A stretch of 64,000 nt of DNA from Paenibacillus xerothermodurans (GTDB lineage: Bacteria > Bacillota > Bacilli > Paenibacillales > NBRC-103111). The notes beneath the pieces are model-generated. The model saw only the letters and a list, made by a program, of their open reading frames with translations. It was not told where the DNA came from and did no database searches. Position 1 is the first letter of the stretch. Every line of letters begins with the position of its first letter. A program made the position numbers and the translations under genes. Positions 17,454 to 25,891 of this stretch are shown one piece after another. The DNA is taken from assembly GCF_002220865.2 (NCBI RefSeq), contig NZ_NHRJ02000004.1, forward strand, positions 1 to 64,000, written 5' to 3'.

Positions 17454-17894
17454 TCATGTGCTGCTCTCGTACAGTTCCGTCATAAGATCCGCTAATTCCG
17501 AGCTAGGCTTAACGGGTTTATTATCGACATGGGTAGGCGTGAAAATCATCTTTTTTCCCTCTGTTTCAAATAAGGTCACATGATACAAGACGCCCGCAGA
17601 GTCTTCTTGGTCCGGATCGGGAACCAGTTTTACATGCCGCACTTTCTCAATCCATTCCTGGATCTTGGCCGGTTCTGTAAAGGTCTTTCGGTTTCCGCTG
17701 CTGCCGTCAAACATTTCGATGGCATCCACTTTGGTAATATCGCCGGGGTAAAACGTTTCGAGTGCTTTAGGCGTGAGATCCGCGAATTCCGCGTTGGATG
17801 GGTTCGCATCTGATGTGTTACGGTTTCCGCATCCGCTGCAAATCGTGACAAGTACAACCGCAATCAGCAATACCGTTAGGAGCTGTCTTTTCAT
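17454..17894 (-). CDS. Lipoprotein of unknown function
   Basis: 146 residues with a signal peptide KRQLLTVLLIAVVLVTICSGC; SGC fits a lipobox, with Cys 22 as the lipid anchor. The mature part has no recognised domain; a beta-rich core (GVLYHVTLFETEGKKMIFTP) is likely. The ribosome site GGGAGGCAATGAATTT precedes ATG. It lies alone between cadA and the transporter at 18076, so no role in metal resistance can be claimed. Confidence 0.75.
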   Translation of the reverse strand: MKRQLLTVLLIAVVLVTICSGCGNRNTSDANPSNAEFADLTPKALETFYPGDITKVDAIEMFDGSSGNRKTFTEPAKIQEWIEKVRHVKLVPDPDQEDSAGVLYHVTLFETEGKKMIFTPTHVDNKPVKPSSELADLMTELYESST

Positions 17895-18075
17895 AAATTC
17901 ATTGCCTCCCTTTAAAAAAGGCTCAGCAGCACACCTTATCCAAAAAAGGATTTGCGTATACCTGCCGAGCCTATCTTATACTTGCCGACTGAACTGATTT
18001 GATGAAATAGTGGCAGAGATTTAAAGGAATTGAACCTGACCGTGGACTGGTTGCATGGCTCAACTCAGCGCCTTG

Positions 18076-19356
18076 TCACATCAGATATCGAAGAAACACG
18101 TACACACTTGCAATACAAATTTGCAGAAGCATCAAAGGCATACCATATTTCATATACGTAACGAATCGTATCGGATAGCCCTCTTTCGCTGACATACCGG
18201 CGACAATTAAGTTGGCACTCGCACCGATCAGCGTCCCGTTTCCGCCCAGGCAAGCCCCAAGCGCAAGGCTCCACCAGAGCGGCTCCAGATTACTGACACC
18301 CATATTGCCCATCTCGAAAATCATCGGGATCATGGTCGCCACAAACGGAATATTGTCTAAGAAAGCGGAAGCGATCGCGCTTATCCATAAAATTAGCATA
18401 GAAGTAGCTACCAGGTTACCGCCGGTCAGTTCAATAGCCTGCGCGGCCAGCCGTGAGATAACACCAGTCTCTACCAGACCTGATACGAGTACAAATAAGC
18501 CGACGAAGAAAAAAATCGTCATCCATTCCACCTTGCTAAAAGCCTCTTCCATCGCATGCTCGCCTGTCAGAAGCAGCAGAAGAAACGCACCGGCCAACGC
18601 AACCGTCGCTGATTCTAGGTGCAGCGTCTGGTGCAGAAAAAATCCGAGAATGGTCAATCCCAAGATAGCCAAGCATTTATTCAGAAGCTTCCGATCCGTG
18701 AGCACTTCCCGTTCATCCATCTCCATAATGCTCTGCTGCAGCTTGGCAGTCGATTGAATCTGCTTGCGGAACAACCAAATGAAGATCGGAATATGAACCG
18801 CTAAAATAACGGCGGCGACTGGAGCCAAATTGATGATAAAAGCCATAAATGTCAGCTCCTCCACCGCACTGCCGATCATAATATTCGGCGGGTCACCGAT
18901 TAATGTCGCTGTGCCGCCGATATTGGAGGCCATCATTTGTGTGATTAAAAACGGCACCGGACTAATTCGCAGCTGTCTTGTTATGCTTAACGTGACCGGC
19001 ACCATCAGCAGTACAGTCGTAACGTTATCCAAAAAAGCCGATCCAACAGCAGTAATCAATATCAATGAAACCATAATACGTACCGGATTACCCTTTGCTT
19101 TTTTAGCAGAGAGGAGAGCAATGTATTTGAACAATCCTGTCTCCGCGGTTATGCCGACAATGATCATCATACCGATCAGCAATCCTAACGTGTTGAAATC
19201 GATATGGTGCAGCGCCGTTTCCTGATCCACGATTCCCAGCACCACCATGAGTATCCCGCCAATCATAGCCACGATGGTACGGTGAATTTTTTCCGAGATA
19301 ATCAATCCGTAGATGATAACAAAAATAGCGATTGCCCAGATAGCTTGTTGTTCCAT
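18076..19356 (-). CDS. ArsB/NhaD-type (IT superfamily) membrane transporter
   Basis: 426 residues from ATG 19356 (MEQQAIWAIAIFV, preceded by GGGGGGCATTT). Twelve or so membrane helices; conserved SAFLDNVTTVLLMVPVTL and SAFLDNIPFVATMIPMIFEM repeats and GGTATLIGDPPNIMIGSA with GGNGTLIGASANLIVAGMS are the paired pore loops of the ArsB/NhaD/SLC13 superfamily. Substrate is not determined by sequence: related proteins move arsenite, Na+/H+ or anions. Location in a metal/oxyanion island favours a resistance role, but this is inference. Confidence 0.9.
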   Translation of the reverse strand: MEQQAIWAIAIFVIIYGLIISEKIHRTIVAMIGGILMVVLGIVDQETALHHIDFNTLGLLIGMMIIVGITAETGLFKYIALLSAKKAKGNPVRIMVSLILITAVGSAFLDNVTTVLLMVPVTLSITRQLRISPVPFLITQMMASNIGGTATLIGDPPNIMIGSAVEELTFMAFIINLAPVAAVILAVHIPIFIWLFRKQIQSTAKLQQSIMEMDEREVLTDRKLLNKCLAILGLTILGFFLHQTLHLESATVALAGAFLLLLLTGEHAMEEAFSKVEWMTIFFFVGLFVLVSGLVETGVISRLAAQAIELTGGNLVATSMLILWISAIASAFLDNIPFVATMIPMIFEMGNMGVSNLEPLWWSLALGACLGGNGTLIGASANLIVAGMSAKEGYPIRFVTYMKYGMPLMLLQICIASVYVFLRYLM

Positions 19357-19444
19357 AAATGCCCCCCATTGTTTGTGATTTGTGTGGCATACATCGACAA
19401 AAATACCACAGAATAACTGCCCCATATTATGCCCTCCGGCCAAC

Positions 19445-19471
19445 AAAAAAAGCCCGCTAAGGGGCTTTTTT
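19445..19471 (-). terminator. Terminator of the ynfA-like gene
   Basis: AAAAAAGCCCC-TTAG-CGGGCTTTTTTT on the minus strand; T runs on both sides, so also active rightwards. Confidence 0.8.
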
Positions 19472-19573
19472 CACCGAAAAAAGGCAAAAAGAAGCCTACC
19501 TATGGCAGACTCCTCCGGCGACACACAATATTTAGATACCAACATTATACTTTGCGCATCAGCAGAAGTAAAG

Positions 19574-19894
19574 CTAATTTCGCGGAGCCCACAGCATAAC
19601 CGAAACACCGGCGATACAAATGAAGGCTCCAATCCAGTCGTATATGTCGGGAGTTTTTTTATCTACCCACCATCCCCAGATCACGGCCAGTACAATAAAC
19701 ACTCCGCCATACGCTGCGTATACACGTCCAAACGTCGGGAAGCTGTGTAACGTCGGTATGACACCGTATGCGACAAGGATTAGGCTTCCCACGATGCCAT
19801 ACCAAGCCGGCTTGGATTCCCTGAGCCACAGCCAGACCATGTAGCCCCCGCCGATTTCCGCCAAGCCAGCGACCACAAACAGCAGAATTGCCAA
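19574..19894 (-). CDS. YnfA/UPF0060-family small membrane protein
   Basis: 106 residues, four membrane helices. [37 protein letters not shown] and [20 protein letters not shown] are family signatures. YnfA proteins resemble small multidrug resistance exporters. It starts at ATG behind GGAGGAGGGCAACGGGTTTGG. Single gene with its own terminator. Confidence 0.9.
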   Translation of the reverse strand: MAILLFVVAGLAEIGGGYMVWLWLRESKPAWYGIVGSLILVAYGVIPTLHSFPTFGRVYAAYGGVFIVLAVIWGWWVDKKTPDIYDWIGAFICIAGVSVMLWAPRN

Positions 19895-20015
19895 ACCCGT
19901 TGCCCTCCTCCATCACAAGTGCAGCTGATCAATCATGAAAAATACCATATCTCGTGCGCTGCGGAACACGCCAAGCCACGCAAAAGTCATCCAGTGAGAT
20001 AAATGCACTGAGTAT

Positions 20016-20411
20016 TTACGCGCAGCACTGATGCGGCACTGTGCAATCTTGGCTGCTCGCATGGCATATCACCCAATAATCTATTCTGAAACCTTTTCGT
20101 TTCAAGTATCGCGCGGCTGAGTAGGCTTCGCCAGGCGCACTTGCCAACAATATGACCGGTTTATTTTTGTCGAGGTGTTTGTGCCAAGTTAAACTTAATC
20201 TGCCAAGAGAAATATTGATTGCATTGGGATAATGGCCTGCCTCATACTCCAGGTAATCACGAACGTCAAGGAGCTGTACACTGGAGTCTGCGCAGAGCAG
20301 CTGAGGCAGTTCGGCCGCATTCAACAGCTTCATCCCGCGCGCGGGAACATGTCTCCGATACAGCCATATTCCGATTCCTGCCAGCACGGCAGCACCTATT
20401 GCTATGTCCAT
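20016..20411 (-). CDS. Membrane-anchored rhodanese-like protein lacking the active Cys
   Basis: 131 residues from ATG 20411 (GGGAGGACGCAA upstream), starting MDIAIGAAVLAGIGIWLYRR, a single membrane anchor. The rhodanese domain shows VQLLDVRDYLEYEAGHYPNA, typical of single-domain sulfurtransferases, but the active loop, normally C-x-x-G-x-R, reads LLASAPGEAYS, with no Cys. It is therefore unlikely to transfer sulfur; a binding role is possible. Cys residues are instead near the C-terminus (ICHASSQDC, CC). It diverges from an ArsR-type regulator across a palindromic operator, which probably controls it. Confidence 0.82.
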   Translation of the reverse strand: MDIAIGAAVLAGIGIWLYRRHVPARGMKLLNAAELPQLLCADSSVQLLDVRDYLEYEAGHYPNAINISLGRLSLTWHKHLDKNKPVILLASAPGEAYSAARYLKRKGFRIDYWVICHASSQDCTVPHQCCA

Positions 20412-20480
20412 TTGCGTCCTCCCATCCGGTGGATTATTCCCAACCTGATTAGTTACTTGTGTCTTGCGTTTCACATTGTT

Positions 20481-20500
20481 ATATCATAATATTATGATAT
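20481..20500. promoter_or_regulatory. Perfect 20-bp palindrome, operator of the rhodanese/ArsR pair
   Basis: ATATCATAATATTATGATAT is self-complementary over all 20 bases and sits between the divergent rhodanese and ArsR-family genes, 28 bases before the regulator ATG. It is the obvious binding site for that regulator and would cover promoter elements for both genes. Confidence 0.8.
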
Positions 20501-20527
20501 ATGGAATTTGTAAAGCGAGGTGCCCCG

Positions 20528-20812
20528 ATGGATAACAATTTCAAGCAATTTAACGAGGCTGCGGACATGTTAAAGGCTCTAGCCCATCCCGTCCGTCTAT
20601 GCATCGTCAAGGGGTTGCTCACGAAAGGCCGTTGCAACGTGGGGCATATGCAGGAATGCCTGGATCTGCCGCAATCCACAGTCTCCCAGCATCTGCAAAA
20701 GCTGCGCAACTGCGGCATTGTGACCACCGAGCGTAACGGACTCGAAGTGAACTACACGATTGCTGACAACAGAGTTAAACAACTAATTCAAGTTTTCTTT
20801 AGGGAGGTATAG
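20528..20812 (+). CDS. ArsR/SmtB-family regulator (possibly thiol/persulfide responsive)
   Basis: 94 residues from ATG 20528; GCGAGGTGCCCCG is the ribosome site. Winged helix: MLKALAHPVRLCIVKGLLTK, then LPQSTVSQHLQKLRNCGIV. It lacks the ELCVCD arsenite motif; cysteines occur at RLC, GRCNV, QEC and NCG. Combined with the divergent rhodanese gene, this suggests response to thiols, sulfide or thiophilic metal rather than As(III); that is inference. The gene has its own terminator. Confidence 0.85.
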   Translation: MDNNFKQFNEAADMLKALAHPVRLCIVKGLLTKGRCNVGHMQECLDLPQSTVSQHLQKLRNCGIVTTERNGLEVNYTIADNRVKQLIQVFFREV

Positions 20813-20916
20813 TGCTGACTATCCGGTATGAATTTGCTGAATATAATCTGTGCCGTATGCACAAGTGTGATCATGGGCAATACGGATTCCTGGCAACTGA
20901 GCCAATAGTTATTTTG

Positions 20917-20967
20917 GAAAACAGGTGGACAAAGGGTGGTGTAATCCTTTGTTGGCCTGTTTTTTTG
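20917..20967 (+). terminator. Terminator of the ArsR-family regulator
   Basis: AAACAGG..ACAAAGG and CCTTTGTTGGCCTGTTT pair over a long stem, followed by TTTTTTT on the plus strand. Confidence 0.8.
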
Positions 20968-21216
20968 CACGATGCGGTCTAGAGTCCGTCGATATAAAGC
21001 TTGTTTCACACCGCCACGCACTGCCGCCAGTCCGCAAAAAGCCTCAACCAGTTAGCTATGCGATACATTACCTTACATACTTCAATCGGATCTTCATTTC
21101 ATCCATTTATTTATAACATATTGTGTGAATTTATATAACATATCCATTGATCAATCACAGTAATCTGTTATATAATTACATACTGATTGAATTATTACAT
21201 AATTAGGAGAGATATT

Positions 21217-22737
21217 ATGACAAAGAAAAGACATGGTTCAAAAGCAGTAAGGTCTGCGTTGTTGATGTGCGGCCTTTCACTTCTGGGAGCGGCGCCTTGG
21301 CCGGCGGCAGCTGCCGCATCAGCAGTGCCGATTTTGCAGCCCACCAGCGCAGACAAAGTAGAAGGTAAGTACTATGTGCCATCGACGCTTGATAGCATAA
21401 GCTGGGGATACTTGCCGAATCGGGACAGCAAGCCGATCTCCACAGTACCTTCCGGCAGCACAGTGACCTTTGACACGGTCTCTCACGAAGGCATACTCGC
21501 TGATCAAGGCCGCAATCCTGAAAGTTACTTTAGTTCGTTCGGAGTCAGCCCGGAACATGTATTGGATGACGCAAAAGCGATCGCCGCTTCCGGTCTCGAA
21601 CATAATTTTGATGAAGATGGACCGCATGTCGTGACAGGTCCGATCGCGATTGATGGTGCTGAACCTGGAGATGTACTGAAAGTGGAAGTTCTATCTCTCA
21701 CGCCACGGGTACCGTACGGAGTGATCTCCAGCCGACATTACAAAGGGGCACTCTCCGGCGAGTTTCCGGAGAATTACGGGCGCCTGGCGGGTGCGGGGGC
21801 GGACAAACCGGAGCTGTATCAGAATGTATCCAAATTCACACCCGTAGAGGAGATCAACGGCAGGCTGTATGGGGTTTTACCTGTGGAACAAGGCGGTGAG
21901 CTTAGATTTCCGTTAAAACCATTCATGGGACTTATGGGTGTGGCTGCGAATACTAGTGATAAATTAAGCTCGGTGCCGCCTATCGAGACGGGAGGTAACA
22001 TCGATATCAACGAACTGGGCGTCGGTTCCACGTTGTACCTTCCAGTGCGAGTGAAAGGCGCCCTCTTTTTCACAGGCGATCCGCACTTTGCACAAGGTGA
22101 TGGAGAAGTGTCATTGACGACAATGGAGGCTTCTCTCCGCGGCACATTCCGTCTGACCTTGCTGAAAAAAGACGACCCTTCTATCCCTCGTAACGGTGAA
22201 TTGAAACAGCCTTTCGCTGAAACCGAGGACTATTGGATTCCAATAGGATTGGACCCGGACTTGGACGATGCGATGAAAGAAGCAGTTCGGGAAGCATTGG
22301 GTTTCCTCAATGAAAAGCTGGGCATGGACCGCGCAACCGCGTATGCATACATGAGTGCCGCAACAGACTATGAGGTGTCCCAAGTGGTGGATAAAACAAA
22401 AGGGATTCACGCCCTTATTGACAAAAGGCACTTTATCGACAACCTGAAGTTGTCTGTCCATGTAGACGGTCATACGCTCGACTCAGCGATTGTGAATGAC
22501 GAGTTTTATGTGCCTCTTCGCGCCGCGGCCGAAAGATTGGGCTATGAGGTCAAGTGGGACGTTGAAAATTATGCCGCTATACTGCTCGCAGGCAGCACTT
22601 CGGTCAAGGTGCCAATCCAAAAAGATATTTATGAGGTGAACGGCAAGTCTATATACCACGCTGCAGACGCTATACTGCAAGAGGGAAAGACCATGGTGAC
22701 TATGAAAGTTTCTCCGACATTCTTGGTGCGAAAGTGA
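21217..22737 (+). CDS. Exported acetamidase/formamidase-family protein with copper-amine-oxidase-like tail, end frameshifted
   Basis: Start at ATG 21217 behind AGGAGAGATATT. A signal peptide (SALLMCGLSLLGAAPWPAAA) leads into a catalytic-like domain at about 50-330: GPIAIDGAEPGDVLKVEV, MGLMGVAANTSDKLSSVPP and GGNIDINELGVGSTLYLPV, then GDPHFAQGDGEV, all hallmark motifs of acetamidase/formamidase. Residues about 410-506 form a copper amine oxidase N-domain-like cell-wall module (VNDEFYVPLRAAAERLGYEV). The expected last strand (ESFSDILGAKVNWTTTGNVL ... VTYETKK) is found in another frame running to 22796, so a single base was lost near 22697. Likely exported and wall-bound; substrate unknown. Confidence 0.85.
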   Translation: MTKKRHGSKAVRSALLMCGLSLLGAAPWPAAAAASAVPILQPTSADKVEGKYYVPSTLDSISWGYLPNRDSKPISTVPSGSTVTFDTVSHEGILADQGRNPESYFSSFGVSPEHVLDDAKAIAASGLEHNFDEDGPHVVTGPIAIDGAEPGDVLKVEVLSLTPRVPYGVISSRHYKGALSGEFPENYGRLAGAGADKPELYQNVSKFTPVEEINGRLYGVLPVEQGGELRFPLKPFMGLMGVAANTSDKLSSVPPIETGGNIDINELGVGSTLYLPVRVKGALFFTGDPHFAQGDGEVSLTTMEASLRGTFRLTLLKKDDPSIPRNGELKQPFAETEDYWIPIGLDPDLDDAMKEAVREALGFLNEKLGMDRATAYAYMSAATDYEVSQVVDKTKGIHALIDKRHFIDNLKLSVHVDGHTLDSAIVNDEFYVPLRAAAERLGYEVKWDVENYAAILLAGSTSVKVPIQKDIYEVNGKSIYHAADAILQEGKTMVTMKVSPTFLVRK

Positions 22738-22796
22738 ACTGGACGACGACAGGGAACGTACTCAACGCTAACGTCACGTATGAAACGAAGAAGTAA

Positions 22797-23096
22797 CAGA
22801 CGGGCGTTGCAATGATTTACATCACACAGAGAAGCTCTCTTAAGTTCACCCCTATGAGTGTACATCGAACATAAACTCCTGGGTTTATCCGGTGAAAATC
22901 TAGGTGGTGCACTCAATTCCTGGCGCAATTAGGATGAGACAATATCTTTGTGCTTCAACCGCTTGATGGACAGCCAGGCAAAACAATAATGAAACCCAAT
23001 TCACAGACCAAAACAGAATGTTCTGTGCGCCAGTCAGGTCATCAGGGCCCGTTTCCGGCTGCACCTAAGATCGGCAACCGGAAACGGATGAAGATA
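22797..23096. other. Intergenic region with inverted repeat
   Basis: No frame with a ribosome site and protein-like product. Contains the inverted repeat at 23049-23087 near the end of the alcohol dehydrogenase gene. Confidence 0.5.
23049..23087 (-). repeat. 10-bp inverted repeat beyond the alcohol dehydrogenase gene
   Basis: CCGTTTCCGG and CCGGAAACGG are perfect complements around 19 bases. There is no T run after it in the minus direction; it could still stop or stabilise the mRNA end. Confidence 0.55.
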
Positions 23097-24308
23097 TTAC
23101 ACGTTTTGGAGGACTTTCTGTTCTTCACCGATGTCGGCATCATTAGCTCGATGGAATAGATCAAGCAGGTCCTGATAGCTTGTTTTTCTGGGATTCGTTT
23201 GGCTATTCATATCCTTTAGTGCATCCTCTGCTAAAATACTCCAGGCGGAATCCTCGATATTGAACGATTTCAGAGACGGAATATTGGTGTCCTTGACCAA
23301 TCTCTGTACTGCTGCAACTGCTTTCTCTGCAGCTTCCATCGGAGACAGGCCTTCAATGTTTTCTCCCATGGCAACCGCAATATCTGCGAAACGACTCGGG
23401 CAAGCAATTAAATTAAATTTCATTACATACGGCAGTAAAATGGCGTTTGCTACTCCATGCGGAATATCATAATGCCCGCCTAGTGGATGTGCCAGAGCAT
23501 GAGCGTTACCTAAACCAACCTGTGGAAATCCAATCCCGGCAATGGTACTTCCAAGCATTACTTTCTCTCTCGCCACGTAATTTTCACCACGTGCGTATGC
23601 TTCCCGCAGGTTTTCGCCAATTAAGCGTACTGCTGCAAGATTAAGCGTGTCGGCAATCGGCGAGGCACCATTTAACGCCCCTTTGGCTGTATACGCCTCG
23701 ATTGCATGGGTAAGGGCATCGACGCCAGTAGCTGCGGTGATTGCAGGTGGCAGTCCAAGCGTCAGCATCGGATCAACCAGTGCGACAGCCGGTGCCATTA
23801 ACGGGCTTCCAATGCTGGACTTCCAATTCTTCTTTTCGTCAGTAATAACCGCCCATTGAGTGACTTCACTTCCTGTACCTGAAGTCGTTGGAACAGTAAT
23901 AACATCTGGACCTCTTTTTGTGAACGTTTTTCCGCCAATATCGTACTCGTTTATATCCCCTTCATTAACGGTCATCATACTAATTGTTTTACAAGCATCC
24001 ATTGCGCTGCCGCCACCGACAGCAACGAACGAGTCACAACCATTCGATCGGAACACCTCTACCCCTTTCACAACCGTGGCAGACGGCGGATTTGGCGGGA
24101 CTTCATCAAACACAATATATTCAATTCCATTGTTGGATATTGATTCTATAATGCCTTTTAGTAAGCCAGCTTTTACAATTCCCTGATCTGTGACGATCAT
24201 CGTTTTCTTATAATTTCGTACAGCTAACTCCTCTCCAACCTTCTGAGATGCATCTTGACCAAAAACGATTTTTGTAGCACAAACAAATGTAAAAATATTA
24301 TTAGTCAT
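23097..24308 (-). CDS. Iron-containing (group III) alcohol dehydrogenase
   Basis: 403 residues. GGGSAMDACK (NAD-binding loop), PTTSGTGSEVTQWAVI, and metal ligands in GVDALTHAIEAY and NAHALAHPLGGHYDIPHG are present. Family members reduce aldehydes or oxidise primary alcohols and diols (butanol, 1,3-propanediol, lactaldehyde). It lies last in a leftward row after the ABC transporter and aldehyde dehydrogenase, suggesting alcohol-to-aldehyde-to-acid oxidation of the imported compound. Start ATG has AGGAGAGTAATGAC upstream. Confidence 0.92.
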   Translation of the reverse strand: MTNNIFTFVCATKIVFGQDASQKVGEELAVRNYKKTMIVTDQGIVKAGLLKGIIESISNNGIEYIVFDEVPPNPPSATVVKGVEVFRSNGCDSFVAVGGGSAMDACKTISMMTVNEGDINEYDIGGKTFTKRGPDVITVPTTSGTGSEVTQWAVITDEKKNWKSSIGSPLMAPAVALVDPMLTLGLPPAITAATGVDALTHAIEAYTAKGALNGASPIADTLNLAAVRLIGENLREAYARGENYVAREKVMLGSTIAGIGFPQVGLGNAHALAHPLGGHYDIPHGVANAILLPYVMKFNLIACPSRFADIAVAMGENIEGLSPMEAAEKAVAAVQRLVKDTNIPSLKSFNIEDSAWSILAEDALKDMNSQTNPRKTSYQDLLDLFHRANDADIGEEQKVLQNV

Positions 24309-24356
24309 GTCATTACTCTCCTTTTATAAAAAGTAGTGTTTTATGTTTTAATGCAA

Positions 24357-25865
24357 TTACCATTTGTAAAAACTATTCCTTGCTCCAACATGAATTTGGA
24401 CGGTTTTTACTTCGGAAAATGCATCTAAACCCGGCGTACCAAGTTCTCTACCATAACCGCTTTCTTTGAATCCTCCAAACGGCAATTCTGGATGAGCCTC
24501 CATGTAATGGTTTATCCAGAAAGTACCAGTTTTAATTTTTTGAGCTGCTCGTAACGCTTTATCGATATCTTTTGTCCAAACTGCGCCCGCGAGTCCAAAG
24601 CATGTGTCATTTGCAATTTCAATCGCTTCATCGAAATCCGTAAAGCGAATGACGGACAGGACCGGGCCAAAGATTTCTTCTCTTGCGATCGTCATGTCTG
24701 GGGTTACATCACCGAAAATAGTTGGTTCCATGAATAAACCATCATCATAGATTCCGCCAGTCAATCGGTTACCTCCTGTAAGTAACTTGGCGCCTTCCGA
24801 GATTCCTTTTTCCACGCATCCCAATACAGTCTTTAAATGTGATTCTGTGATGAGCGCCCCCATCTCTGTGTCATCGTCCAACGGATTTCCTACATTAATT
24901 AATTTTGCTCTTGCCACCAATTTTTCGACAAATTCATCGTAAATGTCGTCCTGTACCAATAGACGGGAGCCGGAGGTACAAACCTCTCCTTGATTAAAGA
25001 AACTACCAAACAGTGCTCCGTCCAATGCATCCTTAATATCAGCGTCCGCAAATACGATATTAGGAGATTTACCCCCTAGCTCCATTGACAATTTTTTTAG
25101 GGTTTTTGATGATAACCTTACCAGTTCTTGCCCAATTTCTGTCGAACCAGTGAAAGCAATCTTATCCACTTTTGGATTGGTTACAAGCTCCTCACCTATC
25201 TCGCCTCCAGGTCCCGTGATCACATTTATCACGCCTTTCGGGAAACCAACATCATCAAGGATCTTTGCAATTTCCAGCGTTGTCACAGGGGTTGCACTTG
25301 CAGGTTTAATAACCACCGTACAGCCAGCAGCCAATGCAGCAGGAAGCTTCTGCATCAATGTGCCTAAAGGAAAATTCCATGGTGTGATAATGCCGACAAC
25401 ACCTACCGGTACACGTAACGTTAAACCAAGAAGGTCTTTTTGCACCTGTGTGGTTGTCTGCCCGTAAATGGCTCGGCATAGTCCTGCATAGTAATTAAAG
25501 ATATTTGCCGCAGCCCCTACCTCGCCTTTGGCTTCCGTCAAAGGTTTTCCCATCTCCCGGCTTAGAAGCTCCCCTAATTCATTTGTCTTTTCTTCGATGC
25601 GTAAATAAGCACGATATAACAGGTCGGAACGCTCTTTACCTGACAGACTTGACCACTCGCCACGATCGAATGCATCCCGTGCTGCCGAGATGGCTAATCT
25701 GGCATCTTCTACTTCAGCTTTAGCTAATTCCGCTACTTGCTCACCATTTGCGGGATTCTTTCTAACGAATGTCTGTCCATTCGCTGCAGCAGACCATTCT
25801 CCGTTAATAAATAATTGATAACTTCTCACTAACTGATTACTTTTCTCTAACTGGTAACTTTTCAA
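24357..25865 (-). CDS. NAD(P)-dependent aldehyde dehydrogenase
   Basis: About 502 residues. I take TTG 25865 as the start because AAAGGGTGA precedes it; a GTG three codons earlier is an alternative. Motifs: TPWNFPLGTLMQKLPAALAA, FTGSTEIGQELV (NAD site), catalytic Glu in LSMELGGKSPNIV, and nucleophilic Cys in NQGEVCTSGSR. Typical for broad aldehyde oxidation (betaine-aldehyde-like group). Placed 48 bases before the alcohol dehydrogenase, probably one operon. Confidence 0.93.
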   Translation of the reverse strand: MKSYQLEKSNQLVRSYQLFINGEWSAAANGQTFVRKNPANGEQVAELAKAEVEDARLAISAARDAFDRGEWSSLSGKERSDLLYRAYLRIEEKTNELGELLSREMGKPLTEAKGEVGAAANIFNYYAGLCRAIYGQTTTQVQKDLLGLTLRVPVGVVGIITPWNFPLGTLMQKLPAALAAGCTVVIKPASATPVTTLEIAKILDDVGFPKGVINVITGPGGEIGEELVTNPKVDKIAFTGSTEIGQELVRLSSKTLKKLSMELGGKSPNIVFADADIKDALDGALFGSFFNQGEVCTSGSRLLVQDDIYDEFVEKLVARAKLINVGNPLDDDTEMGALITESHLKTVLGCVEKGISEGAKLLTGGNRLTGGIYDDGLFMEPTIFGDVTPDMTIAREEIFGPVLSVIRFTDFDEAIEIANDTCFGLAGAVWTKDIDKALRAAQKIKTGTFWINHYMEAHPELPFGGFKESGYGRELGTPGLDAFSEVKTVQIHVGARNSFYKW

Positions 25866-25891
25866 AAAAATCACCCTTTACCTATGATTTT

